DNA of 64,000 bases from JAYSYM01 sp964543475 (GTDB lineage Bacteria; Bdellovibrionota; Bdellovibrionia; Bdellovibrionales; JAMPXM01), in contig CAZIYJ010000010.1 of NCBI GenBank assembly GCA_964543475.1, positions 1 to 64,000 of the forward strand, written 5' to 3'. The translations under genes were made by a program, and so were the position numbers. Below, piece after piece: positions 1 through 9,722 of this stretch (position 1 is its first letter; each line of letters begins with the position of its first letter). The notes beneath the pieces were generated by a model. It was given only the letters and a program-made list of their open reading frames with translations, was not told the origin of the DNA and made no database searches.

Positions 1-1358
1 TGTTTTCGACAGGGAGAAGTAGTGCCTCTTTTACGCTTAGGTATCTATTTGATGCTCCGAACGATCCAAAAAAAGAAAGCCGCAACTCAACTGTGCTCGG
101 CAACAAAGTACTCGTTCGCGCTGACTCAATCGCTAAGAACGGAAAATTCCCTGACATCACACAATTCTTGAGCTCAACATCTCGCCACGGTCTTATCTTA
201 GACAGCGTTAGCAGCGGCACACTTCGCACACCTGTTAAGGCAGTAGCAAGCGAACCAATTACAGATTTCTACCCAGTCAAAATCAGCCGCGAGACAATCA
301 AGCCTGGCACAGTTATCTATACTGCTGATGGACACGTAGCTGTAGTTTACAAAGTTGATTTAGACGGCAACATTCGCACTCTTAATGGTCACCCCGCTGA
401 TCCAAACGCAGCTCAAAGCCCACTTTCAGTACGCGACTACAACGACACATTCAAGCGTAGCCGCCAAGAGCACGGCTCCATCTTCAAAAATTTCCGACCA
501 TTAGAAGTAGTTGGCGCGACCCGCGATGCTGAAGGTAACTTTGTTGGCGGAAAAATTCAGTTCAAGTCTGACGCGGCACTCGGCACGCTCGCAAGCTACC
601 AACAAGCTGAAATCAAGTTCGCAACTCCTGCTGAATACTTCATGTTCGTTCGAAAGAACATGGCATCAGGCGAACTTAAAATGGACGTCCTTGTTGAATT
701 CAAACGCAGCCTAAAAAACGTCTGCGACACTGTACAAGGTCGCGTAGAATTAGTTGATCAGGCTGTTCGCGCCGGCATCGATGGCCGCCGCCTTGAAGTT
801 GGTCCAGACAATATCTTCTCAGCGCATGGCGACTGGGAAAACTACAGCACGCCAAGCCGTGACGTAAATATCCGCGTTCTCTTCAAAAAAACTCTCGAGG
901 ATTTACGAACTTCAGTAAGAGCAGTTCGCGACGGAAACAAAACTTACGTTTACACAAAGCCCTTTGCTCAGCTCCCTCAAGACATTTTGAATATCTACAC
1001 AGAGAAAGCGCTTAGCTGTACCGTTTCATTCACGACTCGCGGAGGTGTAAAGCAGACGCTTAACCTCGAGCAGGTGCGCCAACGAATGTTTAAGATTTCA
1101 TTCGATCCGTATCACTGTGCTGATCTTCGCTGGGGCGATGAAGCTTCTGGAAAAGCAAGCTGCCCAGAAGACATGCGCTGGTACAACTCTCAACAATACC
1201 TTCGCAACATGACTGAGAAGACTTCAGACAGCCACAAAATGACTGTTGAGCAAATGGAAGCGCAGAACAAACTAAAGAATAAGCCATTTGAGTGGAGCAC
1301 AGATATTCGCCAGTATGCGATTGAGCTCAATAAGGCGATCAGCAACCTCGCAAAATAG
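1..1358 (+). CDS. Secreted protein with papain-like amidase-type segment (5' partial)
   Basis: The reading frame is open from base 3, so the true start lies before the window; the first GTG inside (93) has no convincing ribosome binding site. About 450 codons are visible. Near residues 55-100 of the visible part there is a stretch reading KPGTVIYTADGHVAVVYKV, which resembles the conserved histidine region of NlpC/P60 or CHAP amidases (GHVAVV). The catalytic Cys would be upstream and cannot be checked. The rest, with several scattered cysteines, is not recognised. Function is unproven; a periplasmic or surface role is inference only. Confidence 0.6.
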   Translation, partial: FSTGRSSASFTLRYLFDAPNDPKKESRNSTVLGNKVLVRADSIAKNGKFPDITQFLSSTSRHGLILDSVSSGTLRTPVKAVASEPITDFYPVKISRETIKPGTVIYTADGHVAVVYKVDLDGNIRTLNGHPADPNAAQSPLSVRDYNDTFKRSRQEHGSIFKNFRPLEVVGATRDAEGNFVGGKIQFKSDAALGTLASYQQAEIKFATPAEYFMFVRKNMASGELKMDVLVEFKRSLKNVCDTVQGRVELVDQAVRAGIDGRRLEVGPDNIFSAHGDWENYSTPSRDVNIRVLFKKTLEDLRTSVRAVRDGNKTYVYTKPFAQLPQDILNIYTEKALSCTVSFTTRGGVKQTLNLEQVRQRMFKISFDPYHCADLRWGDEASGKASCPEDMRWYNSQQYLRNMTEKTSDSHKMTVEQMEAQNKLKNKPFEWSTDIRQYAIELNKAISNLAK

Positions 1359-1375
1359 CCCTTTAAATGCAAAAA

Positions 1376-1394
1376 GGCGCGTCTTTGACGCGCC
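1376..1394 (-). terminator. Rho-independent terminator after the subtilase-PilZ gene
   Basis: An 8-bp perfect GC-rich stem (GGCGCGTC / GACGCGCC) with a 3-nt loop. Read on the minus strand it is followed by TTTTT, fitting termination of the minus-strand gene ending at 1422. It may also stop the convergent gene ending at 1358. Confidence 0.75.
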
Positions 1395-1395
1395 C

Positions 1396-1420
1396 TTGCT
1401 ACACTCTGGTAGCAGCTACC
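1396..1420. repeat. 25-bp dispersed repeat, copy 1
   Basis: These 25 bases recur exactly at 63904-63928. The core on the minus strand is GGTAGCTGCTACC, a small inverted repeat. The copy lies directly after the stop codon of the minus-strand subtilase gene and before its terminator; the second copy overlaps the 3' end of tpiA, also minus strand. The function is unknown. Confidence 0.7.
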
Positions 1421-1421
1421 C

Positions 1422-3254
1422 TTAGGCTTTTACGAGGCTTTGGGTCCATCGGGAGATGGCTGCGAGAGTCGACTCTTCGGCATTTGCAAACTGCACTCCG
1501 TAGCTCTTACATTCTTCGCGCCACACGACTTTACCTTGCACCTGAATCTGATCTTGGCCATCAGGGCTTGCGATCGTCATTGTTATAATTCCACCCTGAT
1601 CGAGAAGTGCTTGAGTGTTGAGCTGTGCTCCGCCGAGAGAAATTGTACTTACGTCAGCAACGAGTTCGCGATCTCCCACCTTAAGCTTCACAGCCGATGA
1701 AATCTGATAGCGAGTATGTTGACGTCGAGAATCTGTTTTCGCTGAACGAAGGTAAACGTTTAGGAACACCGGTAAGAACATCACGAGCAACATCAAGAAG
1801 AAGCCTAAGTTCTTCATTTCTGGAGGAGTGTTTTCTCCGATGGTTCCTACTCGCCCGCAGCCTGCCGCAGTCGATTCACCTCGAGAAGCTGGAGCACGCA
1901 TCGCAGAGTTCTCATCGAAGTTAGGTTGCGATGCACTGACAGCCGAAGTTTTAGCAGAAACGATTGAATTGAAAACGTTAATGCGAGAGCCAGTCGATAC
2001 TTTTCCACTGAGAGACGAAACAGACTCAGCAGAATCCATAATGAGCTCTTTAACTTGATAACCATTCATAGAAGGAGATTCACGCACCATCAGCGCTGCG
2101 ATCCCAGCTACGAACGGAGTTGCCATGCTAGTACCTGATAAATATCCAAAAACGTTACCAGGCAAAGTACTGCGAATCGATAAGCCTGGGCTTGCGACGT
2201 GCACTGTCCCTGCTCCGTAATTAGAGAAACTCGCAAGAGTATCCCAATCAGATGTAGCGGCTACTGATATGACGTTTGGAATTGGATAACTTGCTGGATA
2301 CATGGGACTTACGTCATTGTTTGAGCCAGCATTACCAGCGGCCGCAACGACTGCAACTCCTCGCGCATAAGCGTATCCAAGTGCAGAAACGAGCGAGTTA
2401 CTGTACGAACCGCCGCCCCAAGAGTTGTTAAGAACTTTCGCTCCATTATTAACGGCGTAGTAAATTGCTTGAACCGCACTTGAAGTTGTTCCCGCCCCAT
2501 TTGCGTCTAAGAACTTCAAAGGCATAATCTTGATTCGTGCTGCCGTAATCGGCGTTGCTAAAATGTTCTGAGTTGTCCCGAGAATAATACCGGCAACGTG
2601 TGTACCGTGACCGTGCGAATCGTCGTCATATGGATTATTAGTTCCGTTTGAAAAATTCCAACCACGTACGTCATCAACATACCCGTTGCCGTCGTCGTCG
2701 ATTCCGTTACCAGAAATTTCGCCCGGATTTCTCCAGAGAGCATTCGAGCCGGTAAAGACTGTGTGATTGTAGTCAATTCCGGTATCAAGGACCGCAATAA
2801 TAGGAGAAGCTAAACCAACGGTTTCTGCATTCCACGCATCACTTAAATCAATAGGAGCAAGTGTTTGTGCGATAGCAAGTGAACCTGTCGCCGCTTGAAT
2901 TTGTTCAAGCGACATCGGCATTTCTGTATTCTCTTCTTCTGGCTGACTTAACCGAATCACGAAATTAGGTTCGGCGTACTGAACAGATGGGTCTTTTTGA
3001 AGTTCAGCGATAGCGCTTTCAACGCTTTCACCTTTTTTAAGTGAGAAATGATGGAGGTTAAGCCCTTTATAAGAGCTTTTAAGCTTCATCTTACCTTCTG
3101 CGCTGGCTTTACCCATAAACGCAGTCGACTCGAATGAATTCATTTTCCCGCGAAGCTTAATGATCACTTCGCCTGGTACAAACTCAGCTGCAATACTTAA
3201 AGATGAAGTAAGGAAAACGAAGGCTGCTATGAGCGATTTAATTAACGTCAGCAA
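1422..3254 (-). CDS. Membrane-anchored subtilase (S8) with C-terminal PilZ domain
   Basis: 610 aa. Signal peptide (1-23), then an inhibitor-like propeptide (FVPGEVIIKL, about 25-105), then an S8 peptidase domain (about 150-435) with a full catalytic set: D157 in AVLDTGID, H216 in HGHGTHVAG, N308 in AAAGNAG and S376 in SGTSMATP. After a low-complexity linker a single hydrophobic helix (484-502) is followed by a basic stretch and a PilZ-like domain (about 508-600) with RxxxR (R511-R515) and TISLGGAQL; the usual D/N of the second motif is Thr537. By topology the protease is periplasmic and PilZ cytoplasmic. The start is TTG at 3254, chosen because GGAGGT lies 4 nt upstream. Regulation of proteolysis by c-di-GMP is inference. 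Confidence 0.88.
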   Translation of the reverse strand: MLTLIKSLIAAFVFLTSSLSIAAEFVPGEVIIKLRGKMNSFESTAFMGKASAEGKMKLKSSYKGLNLHHFSLKKGESVESAIAELQKDPSVQYAEPNFVIRLSQPEEENTEMPMSLEQIQAATGSLAIAQTLAPIDLSDAWNAETVGLASPIIAVLDTGIDYNHTVFTGSNALWRNPGEISGNGIDDDGNGYVDDVRGWNFSNGTNNPYDDDSHGHGTHVAGIILGTTQNILATPITAARIKIMPLKFLDANGAGTTSSAVQAIYYAVNNGAKVLNNSWGGGSYSNSLVSALGYAYARGVAVVAAAGNAGSNNDVSPMYPASYPIPNVISVAATSDWDTLASFSNYGAGTVHVASPGLSIRSTLPGNVFGYLSGTSMATPFVAGIAALMVRESPSMNGYQVKELIMDSAESVSSLSGKVSTGSRINVFNSIVSAKTSAVSASQPNFDENSAMRAPASRGESTAAGCGRVGTIGENTPPEMKNLGFFLMLLVMFLPVFLNVYLRSAKTDSRRQHTRYQISSAVKLKVGDRELVADVSTISLGGAQLNTQALLDQGGIITMTIASPDGQDQIQVQGKVVWREECKSYGVQFANAEESTLAAISRWTQSLVKA

Positions 3255-3347
3255 ACGGACCTCCGCACCCTATACTTTTCGGACGAAGGTCGCGAAACGT
3301 GAGGAGTTACGGAGGATTAAATTATTAAATCGTGAAAATAATCATTC

Positions 3348-4889
3348 TCAGAATGGAGCGTCTTGAATGCCCTGTGCATTCGCTCCCAGATCTGGATTGA
3401 TCGAAATTGTCGAAGTTTTTCTCACTTCTGTTAACCAACGCTGAAACGCATCTTGCGCGCGATTCATTGCGAGCTGTTCTTTCATGAGACCAGCATTCTC
3501 ACCTTGAGACGATTTACCTTTTTCGCTTGCTGGAACGGCTTTGTATTTCACGACATACTGACTTTCGCCAGCGCGAATCACGTCACCCGCAAGTGGATTT
3601 TTTTCGCTCAAAGTGAATGCGGCAGATGCAAACTCATCGTTAGTGCCGATCTTTGGAATTTGCTGAGCAGTGATCGAGAACGCACCAGTTTCTTCCCACT
3701 TGAGTCCTTGTTCCGCTGCCCACTTTTGAACCGCTGCCAAGTCATCAGTTTTTAAGAATCCTTTTAGCTGCTCAATTCGATCATTTACTTTTTTGCCAGC
3801 AACAAATTGTCTAGCAATTTGCGGGCTTGCGGTCTCAAGGCTGCTTTCTTGAGCGGGCTTTTTCTCAAGTACTTGAATAATGTGAAAGCCATAATCAGTT
3901 TGTATCGGTGCGCTGACCGTATTTGGCTGAAGCTCAAATGCAGCTTTCTCAAACTCTGAAACCATTCTTCCGCGATTGAAGAAACCAAGGTCTCCGCCGG
4001 CAGCTTTTGAGCCCGGATCATCACTGACTTCTTTGGCAACTTTTGAGAAATCTTCTTTTGCATCTAAGCGCTTTTGAATTGCCGCAACTTTTGCGCGAGC
4101 CGCTTCGACTGATTTTGCATCGCCCTTGTCAGCTTTTACTAAAATATGGCGAGCACGGACTTGCTCTTGAGTTGAGAAATTCGCTTGATTGGTTTTGAAA
4201 AACTCCTCGACCTTTGCCTTGCTCTCAGGTTGCGCGATGAACTCATTCACTTCGGTTTCGCTGACCTGAATCTTCGAAGCAAGCTGATCAGGAGTGAAAG
4301 TAACGAATTCAGCATTCGCTTTAAACTGTTCAATTTCCTTTTGTTTTTCAATTTCAAGCGCCGACGGCTGAAGCGCAAGGCTTAACAAACGCTCAGTTTC
4401 TCGGATCATCTCGTCTTTGCGAAGCTTGTCTTCAAAATCAGCAGGTTTGCGGCGTGTTCCGTCTAAGAATGCCATGTAGCGTTCGCGTCTAAATTTTCCA
4501 TCTTCTTGGAAGGCCGGAACGCTAATGATCACTTCGCGTACCTGAGCGTCAGCAACTCTTACGCCCTCTTTTTCAGCCGCTTGAACTGCTAGCTCAGAGT
4601 TAACAAGTTGATTCACAGCCATCATCTGAAGCTGACGTCGACCGCCTTCGCCTTGGAGCAACTGTGATAGATAAGGGTTTCTCTCGAGATTATCCATTTG
4701 CTCTTGGAAATCAGCGATCGAAATGACTTTCGAGTTTACGTAAGCAGCTGATCCGGCGCCTGCCATGCCGCTACTCATCTGAGATTGAGCCCCCCAGAAA
4801 ACGAAAACGATGATAATCGCACCGAATAAAGTCCAAGCTACGATGTTTCTCATTACATTTTTCCGACGACGGCGAAGATCTTCTAGCAC
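3348..4889 (-). CDS. ppiD: PpiD/SurA-like periplasmic peptidyl-prolyl isomerase
   Basis: About 513 aa. One N-terminal signal-anchor helix (IVAWTLFGAIIIVFVFWG), a SurA_N-like helical region, then a parvulin (rotamase) domain around residues 238-345 with the family signatures VRARHILVK, GGDLGFF and GFHIIQVLE, then a C-terminal helical part. Anchored periplasmic parvulins of this layout (PpiD) act as chaperones for exported proteins near the Sec translocon. GTG at 4889 is preferred because GGGGG lies just upstream; a TTG at 4901, directly after an in-frame stop, is the longer alternative. It is divergent from mreC. Confidence 0.85.
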   Translation of the reverse strand: MLEDLRRRRKNVMRNIVAWTLFGAIIIVFVFWGAQSQMSSGMAGAGSAAYVNSKVISIADFQEQMDNLERNPYLSQLLQGEGGRRQLQMMAVNQLVNSELAVQAAEKEGVRVADAQVREVIISVPAFQEDGKFRRERYMAFLDGTRRKPADFEDKLRKDEMIRETERLLSLALQPSALEIEKQKEIEQFKANAEFVTFTPDQLASKIQVSETEVNEFIAQPESKAKVEEFFKTNQANFSTQEQVRARHILVKADKGDAKSVEAARAKVAAIQKRLDAKEDFSKVAKEVSDDPGSKAAGGDLGFFNRGRMVSEFEKAAFELQPNTVSAPIQTDYGFHIIQVLEKKPAQESSLETASPQIARQFVAGKKVNDRIEQLKGFLKTDDLAAVQKWAAEQGLKWEETGAFSITAQQIPKIGTNDEFASAAFTLSEKNPLAGDVIRAGESQYVVKYKAVPASEKGKSSQGENAGLMKEQLAMNRAQDAFQRWLTEVRKTSTISINPDLGANAQGIQDAPF

Positions 4890-5056
4890 GGGAGCCCCCA
4901 ATTACAGTTTCGAGTTCGCTGGATTTCTCACTTAGGCGAGTCGCCATTTGAGCGATATTTATATGATTTTTCAAGGAGTTTTCTTGGAAATGAGGGGCCG
5001 CTTTGCTAGCCTTTCCGTAAGCCAATAAACGCATCGACTACTTTTTGAGGTCAGCT

Positions 5057-6019
5057 TTGAATTTCTTCGCGTTCGACATTCGCAAGGCACTTATAGTGCT
5101 CTTCATCGCGGCACTCCCTATTTTGTCTATCAACATGAAGCGCAATCCCGGCGAGGCCCCCTGGTACCAGATGCCTTTTAACTGGATGGTGACGTCAGTT
5201 CAAAATTCATATGGCAGCTTCACCAGCGGCGTTCGCGGCACTACGTCAATGTACCTAAAGCTCGTAGGGATCAAAAAACAAAACCAAATTTTAAATCGCG
5301 AGAATGAAGAGTTGAGAGCTCAGCTGGGCTCGATGTCTGAATTAAAACTTGAAAACGAACGCCTCAATAAGCTTCTCGACTTTAAACAAAGCACGAAGAT
5401 GCAACTGTTAACCGCAAAAGTAATCGCACGTGATTTAAGTGCCGATGACTATTCGATTCGAATCAATCGCGGAACCGAGCATGGGCTTAAAAAACTTCAG
5501 GCCGTGATCACGGTTGAAGGTGTCGTTGGCTACGTTGAAGAGCTTGAAGCAACCACTTCGCAAATTCTTTTACTCACTCACCGCTCATCAAGCATTGATG
5601 CGATTGTTCAGCGAACGCGCGCATGGGGGATTGTTTCTGGCAAAACACGCTCAACTTGCAGACTGAAATATTTAGAGCGCGCCGATGACGTGAGCGTAGG
5701 TGATGTGATCGTGACCTCTGGGCTACAAGGTTATTTCCCGAAGGGCTTTCCGATTGGTCGCATCACAGCTGTCAAGAAGACTGACTATGGCATCAGCCAA
5801 GAAGCAACTGTACAGCCGATTGTTAATCCGACAAACCTTGAAGAAGTTTTCGTAGTGTTGAATTCTGGAAACGAAGATTTTAATCAGCGCGGTGAAGGTG
5901 CTGACTTCGGCCCTCCCCTTCTTTCAAAGATGAATCCCGATCCGCAACAACCCAAGGCTGAAGAAAGAGGGGCTTTCGTAGCACCTCGCCCAGTCACAAC
6001 AAGCGGAGACGCACGATGA
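5057..6019 (+). CDS. mreC: Rod shape-determining protein MreC
   Basis: 320 aa. A signal-anchor helix near the N-terminus (ALIVLFIAALPILSI) is followed by a coiled coil (about 70-105, NQILNRENEELRAQL) and the beta-domain typical of MreC (VIARDLSADDYSIRINRG, VVGYVEE, VTSGLQGYFPKGFPIG). MreC scaffolds the lateral wall synthesis complex in the periplasm. The chosen start is TTG 5057 with GAGG 6 nt upstream; an earlier TTG at 5045 overlaps that site. It is first in an operon with mreD, mrdA and rodA. mreB is not in the window. Confidence 0.93.
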   Translation: MNFFAFDIRKALIVLFIAALPILSINMKRNPGEAPWYQMPFNWMVTSVQNSYGSFTSGVRGTTSMYLKLVGIKKQNQILNRENEELRAQLGSMSELKLENERLNKLLDFKQSTKMQLLTAKVIARDLSADDYSIRINRGTEHGLKKLQAVITVEGVVGYVEELEATTSQILLLTHRSSSIDAIVQRTRAWGIVSGKTRSTCRLKYLERADDVSVGDVIVTSGLQGYFPKGFPIGRITAVKKTDYGISQEATVQPIVNPTNLEEVFVVLNSGNEDFNQRGEGADFGPPLLSKMNPDPQQPKAEERGAFVAPRPVTTSGDAR

Positions 6020-6558
6020 AGGAGCGCCTACTTAGGGCTTCCAATATTTTCTTGATGCTTCTATCTGTGGTTCTACTTGGAACCATTCAGTCTTCATTTT
6101 GGTTTCAAGTGTTTGGTTACATTCCAGCCCCGGCGCTTTGGATTCCCGCTTTAATCTTTATCGCGATCTTCCGCTCATCACTTGAGGCAATGATTGTAAC
6201 TGCGCTCTTTGGTTTTGCACTTTCGACAATGACAGCGATGAGCGATGGCTTGCTTTTAAGTTCGATGTACATGGTCACCATTGGCGCACGGCTTTTCAGA
6301 AAGCGAATTTTCTGGAGTTCGAACTCCTACACCATGATGATTTGCGGATTTAGCGCGTTTTTCTTTCACGTGTTTTATTGGATTCTTTCACTTCTCTTTG
6401 AAGCTACGAAACTGACTTCACCGCAGATGATTGATTGGATCGCCGAAAGTCTTTTAACTAGTTTGTTCGCTCCGACCCTCTTTGCGCTCTTTCATTGGAT
6501 TGATCGCATTACTGGACAAGAGGAAACGACGCGAGCAACAAGTACGGAAATTATTTAA
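6016..6558 (+). CDS. mreD: Rod shape-determining protein MreD
   Basis: 180 aa, strongly hydrophobic with about five membrane segments, which is the expected size and character of MreD. The ATG overlaps the mreC stop by 4 nt (ATGA) and the stop overlaps the next ATG (TAATG), so translation is probably coupled. Sequence similarity in this family is weak; the assignment rests on position between mreC and mrdA, length and topology. Confidence 0.88.
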   Translation: MKERLLRASNIFLMLLSVVLLGTIQSSFWFQVFGYIPAPALWIPALIFIAIFRSSLEAMIVTALFGFALSTMTAMSDGLLLSSMYMVTIGARLFRKRIFWSSNSYTMMICGFSAFFFHVFYWILSLLFEATKLTSPQMIDWIAESLLTSLFAPTLFALFHWIDRITGQEETTRATSTEII

Positions 6559-8585
6559 TGGCTACGAATTATTTAGCAAATGCAGAAGAGGCCAAGGAAT
6601 ACCAGTCGCGCTATCGTTGGATTTACGGTGTCATTATTTTTGCGTTCACCGTTTTCACTATCCGCCTTTGGTTTTTGCAAATTCTAAATGGCGCCGAGCT
6701 TCGTCAGTTCTCTGAGCAGAACTCAATTAAAGAAACAAAAATTCTGGCACCTCGCGGAATTATTTACGATCGCAACGGCGAGATCTTAGTTGAGAATCTT
6801 CCTGGTTTTGAAGCGACGATTTCTCCTCAGTATGTAGCCGATCTCGAAAAAACTGCAGAAGCTGTTGGCGAAGTATTGAAAATACCTGCGGCGAAAGTTT
6901 TAGCCGAAGTTAAGCGAAGTCGAATCGCCAATGGTCCATTTAGACCTGTGCGCATCAAAGAGAATTTAAATCACGAGGAAATCTTCAGGCTTGAACTTTT
7001 GAAGCTTGAATACTCGGGCCTCGATATTAAAGAAGCTGTGCTTCGCTCTTACCCGCTTCAAGGCAACGGCGCTCAACTGTTTGGATACGTCAGCGAAATT
7101 TCAAAACGACAACTTGAAATCATCACAAAGAAAAGTGGTGGAACAACGACGTTCCAACAAGGAGACATTGTCGGCAAAAGTGGTCTTGAAGAATTCATGG
7201 ATCGCATATTACGCGGCAAAGATGGAATTTCGGTCATGCAGGTCGACGCCCGAGGTCGCGAAGCAACACCAGATAATCCTGATCTTTTAGGAATGGTGAA
7301 CGGCATTCAAGATGCACTTCCAGGAAACAATCTCATCCTCACAATTGATAAAGATGTGCAGGAAGCTGCTTACCGTGCATTCGTTGATGGCGGAAGAATC
7401 GGTGGCGCAGTCGCCATGAAAACTAATGGCGAAATTCTGGCGTGGGTGAATGCACCTTCTTATGATCCCAATGAGTTCTCGAGAGGGATCGGATCGGCAA
7501 TGTGGTCAAAGCTCGTGAACGACCCAGACAAGCCGCTGCGAAACAAGGCTATTCAAGATCACAACTCTCCGGGCTCAACGTTTAAGCCCATCATAGCGGT
7601 TGCAGCGTTAGCAGAAAAATTCATATCTTCCAACACAGTCGTAGCTTGCCCTGGGGTACTAAGATTTGGTGGCCGACCTTATCACGATCATTTAAAAGGT
7701 GGTCACGGTAATCTCGTCGTTACTCAAGCGATCGAACGCTCAAGTAACGTTTTCTTTTATAAAATGGGAATCGGCCTCGGAATCGATAAGATGCACAAGT
7801 ATTGCGATGCGCTGGGCATTGGCCGCAAAACTGGTATCGACATGAATGGCGAAGTCTCGGGCCTGATGCCAAGCTCGCGCTGGAAGAAAGACAACCTCGG
7901 TGAAGACTGGCAACCAGGAGAAAACTTAAGCGTAGCGATTGGTCAGGGTTTTGTTCTCACGACTCCGCTACAAATGGCCGTTGCTTACAACGCCATTGGA
8001 ACTGAAGGTATTGTCGTTAAGCCCATGCTCGTGAAGAAAATTTTGAACTCAGCGAACAAAGTTGAAAAAGAGTTTTCGCCACAAGTTATACGAGATTTAA
8101 GTCAGCCAGGCGGAGATGTTTTTGTAGATAAAAAAGTTTTTCAGACTGTTAAAGAAGGTTTGCGAATGGTCGTCAACGGCGAGCGCGGAACAGCTCGAGG
8201 CTCAAAGCTCCCGTTCATTGAAATCGCCGGCAAAACCGGAACGAGCCAAGTTATGAACTTCTCGGCCGATCAAATTTACTCGACTTGCGAAGCTCGTCCA
8301 AAAAAACAGCGTCACCATGGCTGGTTCATAGGTTACGCTCCGGCAGACAAACCTGAAATTGTTTTCGGAATTTTAGCAGAGCATTCTTGTCACGGATCTT
8401 CGGGCGCAGCACCAGTTGCGCGCGAAATTGTTCGCGCCTACGTTGCGAAATATCACCCGGAATGGCTTGACCGTGATCTGCGAAAGAAACCAGGCGAAGC
8501 GCGCAAGCTTTCGTCTCCTGCTGCTGCACTTGCGGCGCCAAGGCCGGCGGTTGATACAGTCGGCGAAAGGATCGAGGGCGAATGA
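6558..8585 (+). CDS. mrdA: Penicillin-binding protein 2 (elongation transpeptidase)
   Basis: 675 aa class B PBP. One N-terminal membrane helix (about 21-42), a dimerisation or pedestal region with PRGIIYDRNG (65-74), then the transpeptidase domain with SxxK (S340-TF-K343), SxN (S395-S-N397) and KTG (K559-T-G561) in order. It cross-links lateral-wall peptidoglycan with RodA in the periplasm. The C-terminus carries an extra Ala/Pro-rich tail of about 40 residues. Start and stop both overlap the neighbouring genes (mreD, rodA). Confidence 0.96.
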   Translation: MATNYLANAEEAKEYQSRYRWIYGVIIFAFTVFTIRLWFLQILNGAELRQFSEQNSIKETKILAPRGIIYDRNGEILVENLPGFEATISPQYVADLEKTAEAVGEVLKIPAAKVLAEVKRSRIANGPFRPVRIKENLNHEEIFRLELLKLEYSGLDIKEAVLRSYPLQGNGAQLFGYVSEISKRQLEIITKKSGGTTTFQQGDIVGKSGLEEFMDRILRGKDGISVMQVDARGREATPDNPDLLGMVNGIQDALPGNNLILTIDKDVQEAAYRAFVDGGRIGGAVAMKTNGEILAWVNAPSYDPNEFSRGIGSAMWSKLVNDPDKPLRNKAIQDHNSPGSTFKPIIAVAALAEKFISSNTVVACPGVLRFGGRPYHDHLKGGHGNLVVTQAIERSSNVFFYKMGIGLGIDKMHKYCDALGIGRKTGIDMNGEVSGLMPSSRWKKDNLGEDWQPGENLSVAIGQGFVLTTPLQMAVAYNAIGTEGIVVKPMLVKKILNSANKVEKEFSPQVIRDLSQPGGDVFVDKKVFQTVKEGLRMVVNGERGTARGSKLPFIEIAGKTGTSQVMNFSADQIYSTCEARPKKQRHHGWFIGYAPADKPEIVFGILAEHSCHGSSGAAPVAREIVRAYVAKYHPEWLDRDLRKKPGEARKLSSPAAALAAPRPAVDTVGERIEGE

Positions 8586-9700
8586 GTGCCATGCATTTAG
8601 AAGGTCGTACCTTCTTTAAAAGAATCGATTGGAATTATGCGTTCGCGATCATGGCTCTTAACCTGATCGGATTAATTAACTTATACAGCGCAACTCATGG
8701 CGCGGCCACTTCTGGTACCAACCGACTATTCGTCGCTCAAATTTTTTGGTTGGTGGGTGGCTGGATGTTCTTTTTTCTCGTCACCTTTCTCGATTATCAA
8801 ATCATCTTAAGACTTGCATGGGTCATTTACGGATTGAATTTGATTGCGCTCATCGCAGTTATGTTTGTTGGTAAAGTGGCACTCGGAGCTCAGCGCTGGC
8901 TCGATTTCGGACTATTTAGCTATCAACCCTCCGAAACCATGAAGATCGCTCTTGTGCTTGTGCTTGCCCGAGTCATGTCGCAAGGCTCGTACTTAAATGG
9001 CATGGGTCTTAAACAGTTACTGATGCCACTGACAATCGTCTTTGTTCCGTTCTTGATTACGGCTGAGCAACCCGATCTCGGTTCGGCAATGATGTTACTT
9101 GCAACAGGCGGTACGATTTGCTTGTTCATCGGTATCCGCAGAAGAATTTTGATAACAGCTGCGGTCATCGTTGCACTCTTCCTTCCCGTTGCCTGGAAGT
9201 TCTTACTTCACGACTATCAACGAGACCGCGTTCTTACTTTCATTTCTCCGGGACGTGACCCTCGCGGCGCAGGGTACAACAGTATTCAATCTAAAATCGC
9301 GGTTGGTAGCGGGCGCGTGTACGGAAAAGGTTTCAGAAAAGGTACTCAGTCACAACTTGAGTTCTTACCAGAACGTCACACTGACTTTATTTATAGCGTG
9401 CTGAGTGAAGAGCATGGATTTTTAGGAAGCCTTATCACGATTGGACTCTTTGCAATTTTGTTCAGTCTGGGAACGAGGATCGCATCTCAAGCGCGAGACA
9501 AGGCCGGGGCAATTCTTGCCTTCGGAATTATGGGAATTTTATTTTGGCATATGTTCATTAACATAGGCATGGTGATCGGCCTGTTGCCAATCGTCGGAAT
9601 TCCGCTCCCGCTGCTCTCTTACGGTGGATCGAGCATGCTAACAACAATGGTGGGCTTGGGATTAGTGTCGAGTGTCGCGTACCGAAGATTCTTATTCTAG
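8582..9700 (+). CDS. rodA: RodA, SEDS peptidoglycan glycosyltransferase
   Basis: 372 aa with about ten membrane helices. SEDS family signatures are present: LGAQRWLDFG followed by YQPSE, ITAEQPDLGSAMM, and near the end GIPLPLLSYGGSSML. RodA polymerises lipid II for cell elongation and pairs with the PBP2 encoded just upstream, which it overlaps by 4 nt (ATGA). Confidence 0.96.
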   Translation: MSAMHLEGRTFFKRIDWNYAFAIMALNLIGLINLYSATHGAATSGTNRLFVAQIFWLVGGWMFFFLVTFLDYQIILRLAWVIYGLNLIALIAVMFVGKVALGAQRWLDFGLFSYQPSETMKIALVLVLARVMSQGSYLNGMGLKQLLMPLTIVFVPFLITAEQPDLGSAMMLLATGGTICLFIGIRRRILITAAVIVALFLPVAWKFLLHDYQRDRVLTFISPGRDPRGAGYNSIQSKIAVGSGRVYGKGFRKGTQSQLEFLPERHTDFIYSVLSEEHGFLGSLITIGLFAILFSLGTRIASQARDKAGAILAFGIMGILFWHMFINIGMVIGLLPIVGIPLPLLSYGGSSMLTTMVGLGLVSSVAYRRFLF

Positions 9701-9722
9701 AAAACAACTTTGGGGGATCAGA

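Noticed and set aside
511..1588. Alternative frames within the first gene and opposite the subtilase
   Set aside because: Composition and lack of start signals indicate shadows of the coding frames.
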